A DNA stretch of 58,323 bases from an uncultured Treponema sp. (GCA_937877535.1 CALFJF010000016.1:1-58323), one strand, 5' to 3'. Shown: positions 42,347 to 51,554, counted from the stretch's first letter. Notes: generated by a model not told the origin, from the letters alone. A program made the numbers and translations.

Positions 42347-42352
42347 GTCGAT

Positions 42353-43285
42353 ATGCCAATCAGAATCCAATCAGACCTCCCCGCGCGGAGCGTTCTTGAA
42401 AAAGAAAATATTTTTGTGATGACGGAAAAACGCGCCTCTACGCAGGACATTCGACCGCTCAAAATCGCAATCGTAAATCTTATGCCCACAAAAGAAACGA
42501 CGGAAACGCAACTGTTGCGCCTTTTGGGGAACACGCCGCTTCAAATCGATATTTCGCTCGTTCGCATGGAAAATCACGAATCTTCTCACGTAAGCGCGGC
42601 GCATCTTGAGCGGTTCTACATTCCTTCGCGAGAAATTTTCCTCCACAAGTACGACGGCATGATTATCACGGGCGCGCCTGTGGAGCAAATGCCGTTCGAG
42701 GACGTTGATTATTGGAGCGAATTGTGCGACATCATGGATTACGCACACGAAAATGTTTTTTCGACTCTTTGCATTTGTTGGGGAGCGCAAGCGGGATTGT
42801 ATCATAATTACGGCGTAAAGAAAATTCCGTTAGAAAAAAAACTTTTTGGCGTTTTTCAAAATCACAAAGTCGCCCAAGCGGAGCCGCTCCTTCGTGGATT
42901 CGACGATTTTTTTCCAATTCCAACGAGCAGGCACACAACGGTGAGCAAGGCGCAAATTCAAAAAATCGTCGATTTGCAAATTCTTTCTGAAAGCGACGCG
43001 GGAGAAATCACGCTGTGCAAAAGTTCGGACAATCGCTCGATTTATATGATGGGACATTTGGAATACGACACCGACACGCTTGCAAAAGAATTTTGGAGAG
43101 ACAAAAAGCGAGCACTTCCGATTGACGTTCCACAGTTTTATTTTCCAAACGATGACCCAGCACTTCCGCCAAAAAACAGGTGGCGAAGTACCGCGCATCT
43201 GTTTTTTTCAAACTGGCTCAATTATTACGTTTATCAAGAAACGCCGTTTGATTACACCGAAGACAGTTGGTTTTATTCGATTTAG
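42353..43285 (+). CDS. metA: Homoserine O-acyltransferase MetA, predicted acetyl-specific
   Basis: The 310-residue protein aligns without gaps to E. coli MetA numbering at the key sites: nucleophile Cys142 in CICWGAQ, and His235 and Glu237 in GHLEYD. Position 111 is Glu in GAPVEQM. In this family Glu111 goes with acetyl-CoA use and Gly111 with succinyl-CoA, so O-acetylhomoserine is the predicted product, feeding direct sulfhydrylation. The enzyme opens methionine synthesis. The start lacks a ribosome site and stands just behind a -10 element. No other met gene is in the window. Confidence 0.93.
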   Translation: MPIRIQSDLPARSVLEKENIFVMTEKRASTQDIRPLKIAIVNLMPTKETTETQLLRLLGNTPLQIDISLVRMENHESSHVSAAHLERFYIPSREIFLHKYDGMIITGAPVEQMPFEDVDYWSELCDIMDYAHENVFSTLCICWGAQAGLYHNYGVKKIPLEKKLFGVFQNHKVAQAEPLLRGFDDFFPIPTSRHTTVSKAQIQKIVDLQILSESDAGEITLCKSSDNRSIYMMGHLEYDTDTLAKEFWRDKKRALPIDVPQFYFPNDDPALPPKNRWRSTAHLFFSNWLNYYVYQETPFDYTEDSWFYSI

Positions 43286-43305
43286 GAAGGGGCAAAACTC
43301 AGGCT

Positions 43306-43827
43306 TTACAAAACGGTAATCTGGCAACTTTTCATTGTTTCAAGCGCGGCTTTGTGCTTTTCGACCGTTACGCCAGCGCAACAATTTGAATCAACGCAAA
43401 TTTCTGTTTCTGGAAGGAACGCTTTGAGCAAAAGCGCGTTTGAAACGACGCAAATGTCGGTGCAAAGTCCGCACAATTCAATTTTGATTTCCTCGGTTTC
43501 CGCGATTTTTTTGATTTTTTCGGCAAGTTCAATCGAAGCAAACGTCGGTTTGTCGATTATGTTTTTTTCGTCCAAAAGCGCGACGATTTCCGCGCGGATT
43601 TTCCAGCCGTCCGTTCCACGAATGCAATGTTTTACGGGAAGAATCCGCCCTTCGCGCGTTGAAAGATAATCTTCTTCGTGCGTGTCGCGCGTGGCAAAAA
43701 TGTTTTCCTTTTTATATTCGCAGATTTTTTTTGCAACGTTTCCAACGATTTTTTGCGATTCTTTTGTTCCGAGTGCGCCGTCTATAAAATCATTTTGCAT
43801 ATCAACAACGACGAGAATATTTTTCAT
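43306..43827 (-). CDS. Isochorismatase-family cysteine hydrolase (nicotinamidase-like)
   Basis: The 173-residue protein has the family triad: Asp in VVDMQNDF, Lys in IDKPTFAS and Cys in LCGLCTDICV. DTHEEDY offers a metal-binding DxH as in nicotinamidases (PncA), and the closing CCAGV stretch also fits. Nicotinamide to nicotinate is the most likely reaction, but the family also includes other amidases. The ATG at 43827 is chosen because AAGGAG lies 8 nt upstream. It is convergent with metA and divergent from ybaK. Confidence 0.85.
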   Translation of the reverse strand: MKNILVVVDMQNDFIDGALGTKESQKIVGNVAKKICEYKKENIFATRDTHEEDYLSTREGRILPVKHCIRGTDGWKIRAEIVALLDEKNIIDKPTFASIELAEKIKKIAETEEIKIELCGLCTDICVVSNALLLKAFLPETEICVDSNCCAGVTVEKHKAALETMKSCQITVL

Positions 43828-43891
43828 AAATGCCACTCCTTGAGATTTTTTGATATTCTATAACAAAAAAATACTTTTTGTGGAGGATTTT

Positions 43892-44374
43892 ATGAAAAAA
43901 ACAAATGCAATGCGCCTGCTTGAGAGCGAAAAAATCGATTACGAATCTTTTTCTTACGAAGACGACGGCGAACACGCGCTTTCACACGGAGCGGCGGAAA
44001 AAACGGCAGAAAAATTGGGAATTCCGCCCGAAGCGTGTTTTAAGACAATCGTTATGCGCGACGAAACCAAACGGATTTTTGTGTTTTGTCAAAGCGCGTC
44101 AAAGGAGATAAATCTCAAAAAGGCGAGAAATGCAACGGGTTCAAAAGAAATTGCGCCCGTAAAAAGCGAGGAACTGCTTTCGTTGACGGGGTATGTTCGG
44201 GGCGGGTGCAGTCCGCTTGGAATGAAAAAGCATTTTCCGACTTTTATTGACGAAAGCGCGCTTTTGCTTTCAAAAATGTATGTGAGCGCGGGCGTTCGCG
44301 GAATGCAACTTGCGCTCACGCCTGCGGATTTGGTAAAAGTTACAAAAGCCACGGTCTGCGACCTCGCGCTTTGA
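43892..44374 (+). CDS. ybaK: Cys-tRNA(Pro)/aminoacyl-tRNA deacylase YbaK
   Basis: The 160-residue protein is a free-standing editing domain of the YbaK/EbsC family. It has FKTIVMRD, the conserved lysine in SKEINLKKA, TGYVRGGCSPLG and a closing GVRGMQL. YbaK removes cysteine mischarged on tRNA-Pro. GGAGG (43882-43886) before ATG 43892 fixes the start; the frame is open upstream but has no ribosome site there. A strong terminator follows. Confidence 0.9.
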   Translation: MKKTNAMRLLESEKIDYESFSYEDDGEHALSHGAAEKTAEKLGIPPEACFKTIVMRDETKRIFVFCQSASKEINLKKARNATGSKEIAPVKSEELLSLTGYVRGGCSPLGMKKHFPTFIDESALLLSKMYVSAGVRGMQLALTPADLVKVTKATVCDLAL

Positions 44375-44375
44375 A

Positions 44376-44402
44376 AAAACGAGGGAAAACCCTCGTTTTT
44401 TG
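44376..44402. terminator. Terminator of ybaK, usable from both sides
   Basis: CGAGGG-AAAA-CCCTCG (44380-44395) with A-run before and T-run after. It sits between ybaK and the convergent cyclase gene. Confidence 0.85.
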
Positions 44403-44406
44403 TGTG

Positions 44407-47268
44407 TTATTTTTGAAGTAGCGTAAAAACGCCGTCCGTTTCGTCGAACGCAACGCCAACATCGTCTTTGTCCGTGGGAAATTTGCCTTTTGCAAAAAAA
44501 TCTTCCGTAAGACGTGCGTAATACCGCGCCACACCGTCGTTCGCTCTTCGCTCCAAAAGAGATTGAAAATCCAAAAGAGCGGAATCGTAATCGCGTTGTT
44601 CAAATTTTTTGAGAGCAATCCGCCAGTCTTTCATATAGGAAATATCTTCCTCAGAGGCTTCCGATTTTTCTGAAATGAGTTCATAAAGACGAAGCGGAGT
44701 TTTTACGTTTACAACGCGAACGCGGTCGAGCGGACGCACCAAAAATCTGTCGCCGAGCAGTTTTTCCGTATGCTCGCTGATTAAAATGCCACCCGTGGAA
44801 TATTGCTTGTTCACGCCTTCAAGTCGGGAAGCCAAGTTTACATTATTTCCCATCATTGTATAGTTCTTTTTGTTTTCGCTTCCCATGTATCCTGCTGTCA
44901 TTTCTCCAGAATTTAAGCCTATTCGCGTGAAGAGCGTTTTTTTGTTGTTGACGAGAATCTGAAAAGCCTCGTAAAGGTCATCGCTCATGGTTTCTGGTTT
45001 TTCTTGACTTGCCACGCGCACGATTTCTTCGTTCATCAGCGTTTCGGTCTTTTTCATTTTGAGCGCGGCGGCGCAAGCGTGAACAGCGTGCGCTCCTCCT
45101 TCCATTTTGAGCGGTGCGCCAACTAAAGCGACTATCGCGTCTCCTTCATACTTGTCAACTGTACCGCTTTCGTCCATGATGATGTCGCTCATTTTCGTCA
45201 GGTAATAATTCAAAAGCGCGACGAGTTGCGTTGCCGACAAAAGTTCTGAAAACGAGGAAAATTTTTGAATGTCCGTAAACATCGCTGTCATTTCGCGCTT
45301 TTCGCCACCCAGTTTGAAACTCGACGGGTCTGCAATAAGTTGCGCCACAACCTCTTTTGAAAGACATTGGCTGAACGCATTTGTGATGAATCGTTTGTCG
45401 TGTTCGCTCGAAAGAAATCGAATGAGCGTTACCACAAGATACGAAGAAATTGCGATGAGCGCAGGAGTTACTGCGGGAATGTAGATTCCGCGCGTTTTCA
45501 TAAAAAACGCTGGAACTATGCAAACGATGAGCGTAAAAACGATACCGATGACCGCTTGTATCCATGCTTTTTTTGCAGGTGCAAATCCAATCAATAAAAG
45601 CGAAAGCACGAATGAAATAAGTGCAGGCTGCCACCAATCAACGATTTTTATAAAATCTTGCGTCATAATTGTATTATACACGTTTGCGTGTGTACCAACA
45701 TTTGGATATGCGCGTTCAAACGGCGTTATGCCGAGGTCGGTTGTTCCGCTTGCGGTGTTTCCGATTATGCAAAACGAATCAGAAAACGCTTCTTTTTGAC
45801 GATTTGACGCGGAATTGTATACGGAACATTCGTTATTGAGCGTGTCAAAAATCTCGGAAAATCCTGCCGCCAATTCTTGCGCACTTTCTTGAAAATAATC
45901 GAGATTTTCTTGAAGAAACGCTCCAATTTCGTCAAAAGAACTTCCTTCAGAAAATGCAAAAACCTCTTTGAAAAACTCCGCTCGAATTGCAAAATATTCG
46001 CTCAATTCTTCTTCGTTCATGCCGCCAGAAATTGCCGTTCCGTCCGCGTTAAATCCTGCGCATTGCGAAAGAAGGTAGTCTTTGTAGCGCAAAATCGTTT
46101 CGTATTCTTGAGAAAGATGTTCCGCTTTTGCCTTGTACGGAAGAAAAGTTCCGCCTTCCCACTCAAACGTTGCAAGCGTGTTCAAAAGCGAAGCGATATT
46201 TTCTTCCATTCTGTCCAAATCCGAGAGAAACGAAATGCTTGCGTGCCTAAACGAATCTTGAAAAAGCGAGTGCTTCCAGTTCACAAACATTCTGCCTGCG
46301 TTGTCGAGCGGAATTGTTATGTCTTTTTTTTCTCCGTCGATTGTTGCGCCCAAAAGTTTGAGTTCGCGTTTTTCTCTGACGATTTTTTCGGGCTGTATTA
46401 TAGAAAGAAGTGGCGCAAATGAAAGTTGCGCAAAATAAGAGCCGTGCCTTTTTGAAAGAAGTTCAACTCTGCGCCGACTTCCGTCTGGGTCTATAAAAAC
46501 GTTTGTAAATCCCGCGCCCGAAGCGCACTGTATAAACGGATAAAAAGCGGGCGAAAGCGCGTTTTCTATTTTTGAAAATTGTGCCACGTCATTTGGATTT
46601 TCCCAATTTATTTTTTTTAATGCAGAAAAATTTTTGAAACGGTCAAAAATCGTTTGCTCTTCTTGCTCAAGCGCGTTTTTGACGTTTCCCGCAAAAATTA
46701 AGTTTTTTTCGTCCTCTGCCAAAAACGAAAATCTTGAAATCGCGTAGGAAATTTCATCTTCACTGTAATCAATGTCAAGATTTGACGTGTTCACTGTGAG
46801 CCAGGCGTTTCCAAAAAATTGAATCGAGGAGGCAAAAAGCGAATCGTTGTCGCGGTACATCGCTTTTTGAATTGCGTCAAAAAAATCGCTTTCTTCTTGA
46901 AAAAGTCCGAGGGAAGAAAAAACGGTTGCCACGGCTTTTTGCGCGTCAGGGCGCGCAGAAAGATTTGACGGCGAAAGGAATTCAATATCGAAAACGGCTG
47001 TTTTTGCGCCAAGTTCTTTCATTCTGATGAGCGTGTTTGCCCAAACGTCGCGACTCCAAGGCCACGGACCTACGGCTTCAAGCGACGGATTGTCTATGTC
47101 AACGAGCAAAATTTCGCTCCGAGTTTTTGGGTCGTCCTTTAATGAAAGCAAAAGGTCGTACACGCGAAGGTCAAATTTTTGCAAAATTCCAATTGTGGCT
47201 GCCAAAATCCAAAAAACGGAAACTAGTAAAATTGCGAGTTTGTCTGCGATTTTTTTAATTTTTTTCAT
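44407..47268 (-). CDS. CHASE2-domain class III adenylate cyclase
   Basis: The 953-residue protein has an N-terminal membrane helix, a large extracytoplasmic CHASE2 sensor (opening with DLRVYDLLL and containing GPWPWSRDVW) with a long helical insert, three further membrane helices near residues 540-620, and a C-terminal class III cyclase domain. The cyclase keeps both metal Asp residues (MFTDIQKF and YEGDAIVAL), the base-contacting Lys in DKYEGD and NNVNLASRLE. Production of cAMP in response to a periplasmic signal is expected. The start is the ATG at 47268; the open frame upstream crosses the promoter. It is divergent from a three-gene exported set ending in FecR. Confidence 0.88.
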   Translation of the reverse strand: MKKIKKIADKLAILLVSVFWILAATIGILQKFDLRVYDLLLSLKDDPKTRSEILLVDIDNPSLEAVGPWPWSRDVWANTLIRMKELGAKTAVFDIEFLSPSNLSARPDAQKAVATVFSSLGLFQEESDFFDAIQKAMYRDNDSLFASSIQFFGNAWLTVNTSNLDIDYSEDEISYAISRFSFLAEDEKNLIFAGNVKNALEQEEQTIFDRFKNFSALKKINWENPNDVAQFSKIENALSPAFYPFIQCASGAGFTNVFIDPDGSRRRVELLSKRHGSYFAQLSFAPLLSIIQPEKIVREKRELKLLGATIDGEKKDITIPLDNAGRMFVNWKHSLFQDSFRHASISFLSDLDRMEENIASLLNTLATFEWEGGTFLPYKAKAEHLSQEYETILRYKDYLLSQCAGFNADGTAISGGMNEEELSEYFAIRAEFFKEVFAFSEGSSFDEIGAFLQENLDYFQESAQELAAGFSEIFDTLNNECSVYNSASNRQKEAFSDSFCIIGNTASGTTDLGITPFERAYPNVGTHANVYNTIMTQDFIKIVDWWQPALISFVLSLLLIGFAPAKKAWIQAVIGIVFTLIVCIVPAFFMKTRGIYIPAVTPALIAISSYLVVTLIRFLSSEHDKRFITNAFSQCLSKEVVAQLIADPSSFKLGGEKREMTAMFTDIQKFSSFSELLSATQLVALLNYYLTKMSDIIMDESGTVDKYEGDAIVALVGAPLKMEGGAHAVHACAAALKMKKTETLMNEEIVRVASQEKPETMSDDLYEAFQILVNNKKTLFTRIGLNSGEMTAGYMGSENKKNYTMMGNNVNLASRLEGVNKQYSTGGILISEHTEKLLGDRFLVRPLDRVRVVNVKTPLRLYELISEKSEASEEDISYMKDWRIALKKFEQRDYDSALLDFQSLLERRANDGVARYYARLTEDFFAKGKFPTDKDDVGVAFDETDGVFTLLQK

Positions 47269-47276
47269 AGTCAAAA

Positions 47277-47305
47277 ATTTTAGCATAATGTATAATCTTT
47301 TGAAA
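47277..47305 (-). promoter_or_regulatory. Promoter of the cyclase gene
   Basis: On the minus strand TTTCAA (47105-offset region, forward 47300-47305), a 17-bp spacer and TGC-TAAAAT (47285-47277). The -10 ends 8 nt before the ATG at 47268, giving an almost leaderless mRNA. A forward TATAAT (47291-47296) in the same segment could serve the divergent gene at 47374. Confidence 0.5.
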
Positions 47306-47373
47306 TTGACTATTTCTTCTCTTTCTGATTTTTTTAGAAAGTTTTTAGAAAAATCTAAAATTATTGAGGGATT

Positions 47374-47829
47374 ATGAAAAACAAAATTCTTGTTTTTTTT
47401 CTTGCTTTTTTTCTTGCTTTTTTTTGCGTTTCTGCTTGGGCGCAGAGTTCTGAAAAACTTACTGAAATAATTTCGTCTGAAACCGTTACGGTTGGACAAA
47501 TTGCGTATCTTGCAGGAACGTGCGGGCAAGGTTTGGACGAAAACGAAGATTACGACACCGCGCTTGCTTTTTTGAAAGACAAAGGAATCGTTTCTAATGC
47601 TCTTGAAGCGCAAGATGAGGCGACGGCTTCGATTGCTGCAAATATTTTTATGAAAAACGCGGGAATTTCTGGTGGGCTTTTTTATAGAATCTTTGGGTGC
47701 GACCGATACGCTTTCAAAGAATTGAAAAATATTGGATTGATTCCGCAGACGGTTGACCCCGATATGAAAATTTCTGGTCGGGATGCGATTTCGATTTTGA
47801 ACGATACGCTTGATTATGCAAAAGATTAA
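47374..47829 (+). CDS. Small exported protein, 151 residues
   Basis: A signal peptide with two copies of a FFLAFF-like stretch ends near AWAQ. The mature part (about 127 residues) is helical and acidic. It resembles a surface-layer-type or EF-like all-helical repeat only loosely, so I assign no family. GAGGG precedes the ATG. Downstream at 46 bp is a barrel gene and then a FecR gene on the same strand. Together with the divergent CHASE2 cyclase these form a recognisable locus, so this protein may be a periplasmic partner (inference). Confidence 0.7.
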   Translation: MKNKILVFFLAFFLAFFCVSAWAQSSEKLTEIISSETVTVGQIAYLAGTCGQGLDENEDYDTALAFLKDKGIVSNALEAQDEATASIAANIFMKNAGISGGLFYRIFGCDRYAFKELKNIGLIPQTVDPDMKISGRDAISILNDTLDYAKD

Positions 47830-47874
47830 ATCTCTGGTTATTTTTTAAGGTTTTATTAAGGTTAGAAAACAACA

Positions 47875-49080
47875 ATGAAAAAACAATCTATTTTTATTGC
47901 ATCGATTTTTTTGATTTTCAGTTCTTTTTCGTTTGCGTTTGAATGGGGCGGACTTTTGTCCGTTGGAGAAGAACTCTACAACGGACAATCGGAATCTCTG
48001 TTTGATTTTGACACGAATAGTTCAGAATTGACTGTTGACGGAAAATTGTGGCTCAAAACGCCTTTTGATGATAGCGGGGAAAATTATTTTATTGCCGAGG
48101 GAACGTATAATTTCCAATATTCGAGCATTGCCGATGAAAGCGACAACACGCAATATTTGGATATTGACCTTTTCAAACTCGCGCTTTCAAAAGAAACGGG
48201 TAGCGGAAAAATCGATTTTGCTTTTGGTCGATTTTCTTTTTCAGATTTGAGTTCTGTCGTTTACGCGCAAAATGGCGATGGTTTTCTTGCAAAACTTGCT
48301 TCGGAGCAGTTTTCGATTTCTGCATACGGTGCGTACACGGGGCTTTTGAATGGACGAGCGGTTACAATGCTTTCCGTTGGCGATGACGATTCATTTGATG
48401 AAGACGAAGATAAATTGTATCAACTTTCCGAGAAATTTGCCGCTGTAAGTCTTTCTGCGTCGTTTCCGAATATCGTTGGAAATCACGAAGCAACGGCAGA
48501 GTTTTTTGGAGCATTTCGGCTTGAGGGAGATTCGTATAATCGGTTTTACGGCACACTCGCTCTAAACGGACCTATTTTGTCGTCGCTTTTTTACAACGTT
48601 TCTGGAACGCTCGGTTACAAAAATTATTCTGAAGGCGATATTTCTGACCTTGGATTTTTGTTGCAAGGAAGCGCGACTTATTATCCAGAATTCAAAAATT
48701 CATCGGCGGGGCTTTCTGCAATTTATGCGTGTAAGCGATTTACCGGTTTTACGAGTCAAACTGCCGTAAATGCGCAAACGGAATTGCAGTACAACGGACT
48801 TTTGAAAGCGGGCGCATTCGGTTCAATAAAACCCATCGAAAAATTGCTCGTTTCGGCTTCGGCGGATGCTGTTTGCGTGTACGAAGAGTTGGCAAATAAC
48901 GCAGAAAATGCTTCGGGAGATTTTGGTTTTAGAGGGCTTCAATTTGAGTTTTCTGCAAATTGGATGCCACTTTCCGACGTAAGTTTTGGATTTTCGCTTA
49001 CGCAGTTTTTGGACACTGACAAAACTGGTGGCGATATGAGCAAAACAACGTTCGACATAAAAGCTTCGATTTCGTTCTAA
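47875..49080 (+). CDS. Predicted outer-membrane beta-barrel protein
   Basis: After a signal peptide (cleavage near FAFEW) the 401-residue protein shows repeated amphipathic strands with frequent Tyr, Phe and Gly, and ends in IKASISF, the typical C-terminal barrel strand. It looks like a porin-sized barrel; no named family is recognised. It lies between the small exported protein and the FecR gene, 31 bp before the latter, in one probable operon. The leader contains AAGGTT twice. Confidence 0.7.
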   Translation: MKKQSIFIASIFLIFSSFSFAFEWGGLLSVGEELYNGQSESLFDFDTNSSELTVDGKLWLKTPFDDSGENYFIAEGTYNFQYSSIADESDNTQYLDIDLFKLALSKETGSGKIDFAFGRFSFSDLSSVVYAQNGDGFLAKLASEQFSISAYGAYTGLLNGRAVTMLSVGDDDSFDEDEDKLYQLSEKFAAVSLSASFPNIVGNHEATAEFFGAFRLEGDSYNRFYGTLALNGPILSSLFYNVSGTLGYKNYSEGDISDLGFLLQGSATYYPEFKNSSAGLSAIYACKRFTGFTSQTAVNAQTELQYNGLLKAGAFGSIKPIEKLLVSASADAVCVYEELANNAENASGDFGFRGLQFEFSANWMPLSDVSFGFSLTQFLDTDKTGGDMSKTTFDIKASISF

Positions 49081-49111
49081 GAAAAATAATCTGATTTTAT
49101 GGAGGAAAAGT

Positions 49112-49948
49112 ATGAAAAAATTGCTTTTTATGACGGCTCTTGCCGTGGCAACTGTTTCTTTTTTGTTTTCGGAAACAGAGCAGATTTCTGCTGTTGTTAC
49201 AAAGACGAGCGGAAAAGTTGAGTACATGACAGATGGTTCGTGGAAAACGCTTTCTCAAGGAATGAAACTTGAAAAAGGAGCGGTAATTCAAACGGGATTT
49301 AAATCCGAGGCGGAACTTCAAATAAAAGGTTCAACTGTTTCGATTTCTCCGCTTTCACGGCTGACGCTTGAGCAAATTGTGGCAAAAGAAGGCAAAGATG
49401 AAACTCGGATTTTTCTTGACACGGGTTCTATTCGCTCGAACGTCAAAAAAAGCGACGATAGGGCAGTGGGATTCAAAGTTCGTTCACCTGTTGCAACGGC
49501 GAGTGTGCGCGGAACGGAACTTTCCGTTACAAATCACATGCGTTCCACGGACGTAAAAACGTATTCTGGAACGGTTGCCGTTTGGAAAAGCCGCGCAAAA
49601 GGAGCGGAAGTTGCTTCGGCAAGCGAAGATAATGCTCCTGCGGTTCTTCCTGGAGCGGGAAATACGCCGAACGACATTGCGGGTGACGGAGCTCCAAAAA
49701 GCGCGTTCACGGTTTCAAAAGGTCAAAGCGCGGAATTTAAAAATAACGGTGCGGTTTCGACTCCAAAAAATCAGGCGGCTCATGCGGCATTTGGCATGAA
49801 TGGACCTCAGAGTGCTGGCGCGGCGGAAAGAGAAGCTCCTGGCGGTGGCGAGCGTCCTTCTCGTCCTGCTCCCGCTGCGGTAGGAACAAACAACAATGGC
49901 AAAAATCAAACGGGAAGCATTTCTGTTTCTGTTGAGTGGGAAGACTAG
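49112..49948 (+). CDS. FecR-domain exported protein
   Basis: A signal peptide (about 20 residues) is followed by a FecR domain (about 25-150). It has VVTKTSGKVEYM, LEKGAVIQTGFKSEAEL, the LDTGSIRSNV segment and VRSPVATASVRGTEL, the last being the strongest FecR signature. The C-terminal half is low in complexity, rich in Ala, Gly, Pro and Asn. There is no membrane helix for anti-sigma signalling, so this is the stand-alone periplasmic type. GGAGG precedes the ATG. From memory, FecR and CHASE2 proteins often occur side by side, which fits the divergent cyclase here. Confidence 0.85.
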   Translation: MKKLLFMTALAVATVSFLFSETEQISAVVTKTSGKVEYMTDGSWKTLSQGMKLEKGAVIQTGFKSEAELQIKGSTVSISPLSRLTLEQIVAKEGKDETRIFLDTGSIRSNVKKSDDRAVGFKVRSPVATASVRGTELSVTNHMRSTDVKTYSGTVAVWKSRAKGAEVASASEDNAPAVLPGAGNTPNDIAGDGAPKSAFTVSKGQSAEFKNNGAVSTPKNQAAHAAFGMNGPQSAGAAEREAPGGGERPSRPAPAAVGTNNNGKNQTGSISVSVEWED

Positions 49949-49963
49949 CTCAAAATAAAAAAT

Positions 49964-50003
49964 CACAAAGAACCCGATGAAAAAATCGGGTTCTTTGTTT
50001 TTG
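49964..50003 (+). terminator. Terminator of the fecR operon
   Basis: ACAAAGAACCCGAT pairs with ATCGGGTTCTTTGT over a short A-rich loop, followed by TTTTTG. Confidence 0.85.
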
Positions 50004-50024
50004 TTGGAATGAGAACTAAAGAAA

Positions 50025-50828
50025 ATGACAACATCTTTTGGAAAAATTGCGGCAATTTTTTTGATTTTTGCGTTCCTCGTGTCTGCTTGTCAAAAAAAAG
50101 AATCGCAAAACGCAATGCGTGAAACCGAAGATTTTGAAAGTGTAAAAAATGGACTTCGGGAAATGGGCGATGAAGAGCGGGAGAGTCTTTTTGGAAAAAA
50201 AATCGCGGTGATTTTGGGATACGGTTTTAATGACGAAGAAACCGTTTTGTCTGTTTCAAAAATGCTCGATGACGAGTTTGGACTGTGCAAAAAAAGCGCG
50301 GACGACGTGCGCGAAAATGATGGCGGAATGATAAAAATCCTTGTTTTTCCTGACGATTTTATGAAAGGCTCAAAACCGCGCGTGAGTATGCTTTCTTCGC
50401 TTTTGGAGGACGATTCGCTGCTTGGAATTGTTACGCTCGGTGCTCCAGACGGGCTTCACAAAGAAATCGCGCTTATGGCGGACAACGAGAATTTTGAAAA
50501 AATCCCCGTTATTTCCCTTTTTTCGCAAGACGACGTTTTGGCGGCGGAGGAAGCGGCGGATTTTGTAATCGACTTTGACCACGGCGCGGATTCTCTTTCA
50601 AACGAAAATCTCAATGCCGAAAACGAAATTGAACATCCGATTTTGGACTCGATTCCTCATTTTAATCTTGAAGAAACGCTCGTAAAAATCGTTCAATTTG
50701 AAATAAAAGACGGAAAAACCGCTCCGACCATTGAAAAAGTTTCTGAAATCCTTGGAAACAGAAGCGTTAGAGCGTATTTGGACAGCGCGACAAAAATCCA
50801 GTCGATAAATCATTTTACGTTTGAGTGA
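50025..50828 (+). CDS. Uncharacterised lipoprotein, 267 residues
   Basis: The signal peptide ends in the lipobox LVSAC. The mature protein has a Rossmann-like pattern: a strand IAVILGYGF, a helix with DDEFGLCKK, strand MIKILVFPDD, then LLGIVTLGAPDG and a further PVISLFSQDD strand. This looks like half of a periplasmic binding fold, but I cannot name the family. Its stop codon lies 8 bp before the phosphoesterase start, so the two genes form an operon. It may present a ligand or regulate transport at the inner or outer membrane. Confidence 0.7.
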   Translation: MTTSFGKIAAIFLIFAFLVSACQKKESQNAMRETEDFESVKNGLREMGDEERESLFGKKIAVILGYGFNDEETVLSVSKMLDDEFGLCKKSADDVRENDGGMIKILVFPDDFMKGSKPRVSMLSSLLEDDSLLGIVTLGAPDGLHKEIALMADNENFEKIPVISLFSQDDVLAAEEAADFVIDFDHGADSLSNENLNAENEIEHPILDSIPHFNLEETLVKIVQFEIKDGKTAPTIEKVSEILGNRSVRAYLDSATKIQSINHFTFE

Positions 50829-50836
50829 GGAAAAAA

Positions 50837-51547
50837 ATGACTGGACGATTTGATGGAAGCGGAAAAATGCGCCAGCGTGAAAGTCTTTTGATTTCTGTGG
50901 ACGGCGCGGAAGAATGGCTTTCTTCGCTTGAAAAAGCGAAGATTCTTGTTGTTTCTGATTCGCACGGAAGTCGCGACATTCTTTTTGAGATTGTTCGTCA
51001 ATTTGGAGAAACGGTTTCTGCGCTTTGTTTTTGTGGCGACGGCGTAAACGATGTGCTTTCGTTGCTTTGTGAGCAAGAAAAAGTCGAATTATCAAAAAAA
51101 ATTCCGCCCGTTGTAGCCCTCGTTCAGGGAAACGGCGACAGTTCCACAGGTTCTTTTGTTTCCGACGAGCGCGTTTTTGTTCACGTTCCCGTTCAACTTG
51201 AATTTTTTGTTGCACAGCAAAAAATTTTTTTGACGCACGGACACAGATACAACGTGTACATGGGAACAAAAATGCTCCGCGAAGAAGCGCAAAAAAGAGA
51301 AGCGTTTGCAACATTTTACGGACATACGCACATTTCAAATGCTCAAGTTGAAAAACGTCCGTTTCTTTTAAATCCAGGAAGTTGTGCACTTCCGCGCGGT
51401 GGAATGCCACACACATTTGCAATCGTTACGATTTCAAAAAATGCTCCAATCGAATACCGATATTTTGAAATTAACTGGGGAGAAGACGGCGAAATCGAAT
51501 TCAAAAACTTTAATCCGCCCACAGAAGAGGTGAGCCTTCTGTGGTGA
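50837..51547 (+). CDS. YfcE-type metallophosphoesterase
   Basis: The 236-residue cytoplasmic protein carries a short N-terminal extension of about 35 residues and then the small phosphodiesterase fold: VVSDSHGSRD, FCGDGVND, VQGNGD, LTHGHRYNV and YGHTH. These are the metal ligands of the YfcE/MJ0936 group, which hydrolyses phosphodiesters of unknown identity in the cell. The ATG at 50837 is preceded by GAGGA; the frame stays open 12 bases upstream through it. It is coupled to the lipoprotein gene and convergent with the PII-like gene. Confidence 0.88.
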   Translation: MTGRFDGSGKMRQRESLLISVDGAEEWLSSLEKAKILVVSDSHGSRDILFEIVRQFGETVSALCFCGDGVNDVLSLLCEQEKVELSKKIPPVVALVQGNGDSSTGSFVSDERVFVHVPVQLEFFVAQQKIFLTHGHRYNVYMGTKMLREEAQKREAFATFYGHTHISNAQVEKRPFLLNPGSCALPRGGMPHTFAIVTISKNAPIEYRYFEINWGEDGEIEFKNFNPPTEEVSLLW

Positions 51548-51554
51548 AGCCTTT

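Noticed and set aside
42260..42352. Riboswitch (SAM type) before metA
   Set aside because: No known SAM aptamer core is seen, and the best promoter would start the mRNA at the ATG, leaving no leader.
50598..51422. 274-codon minus-strand frame over the lipoprotein and phosphoesterase genes
   Set aside because: Low-quality composition (Arg/Lys/Phe/Gln) and antisense to two supported genes.
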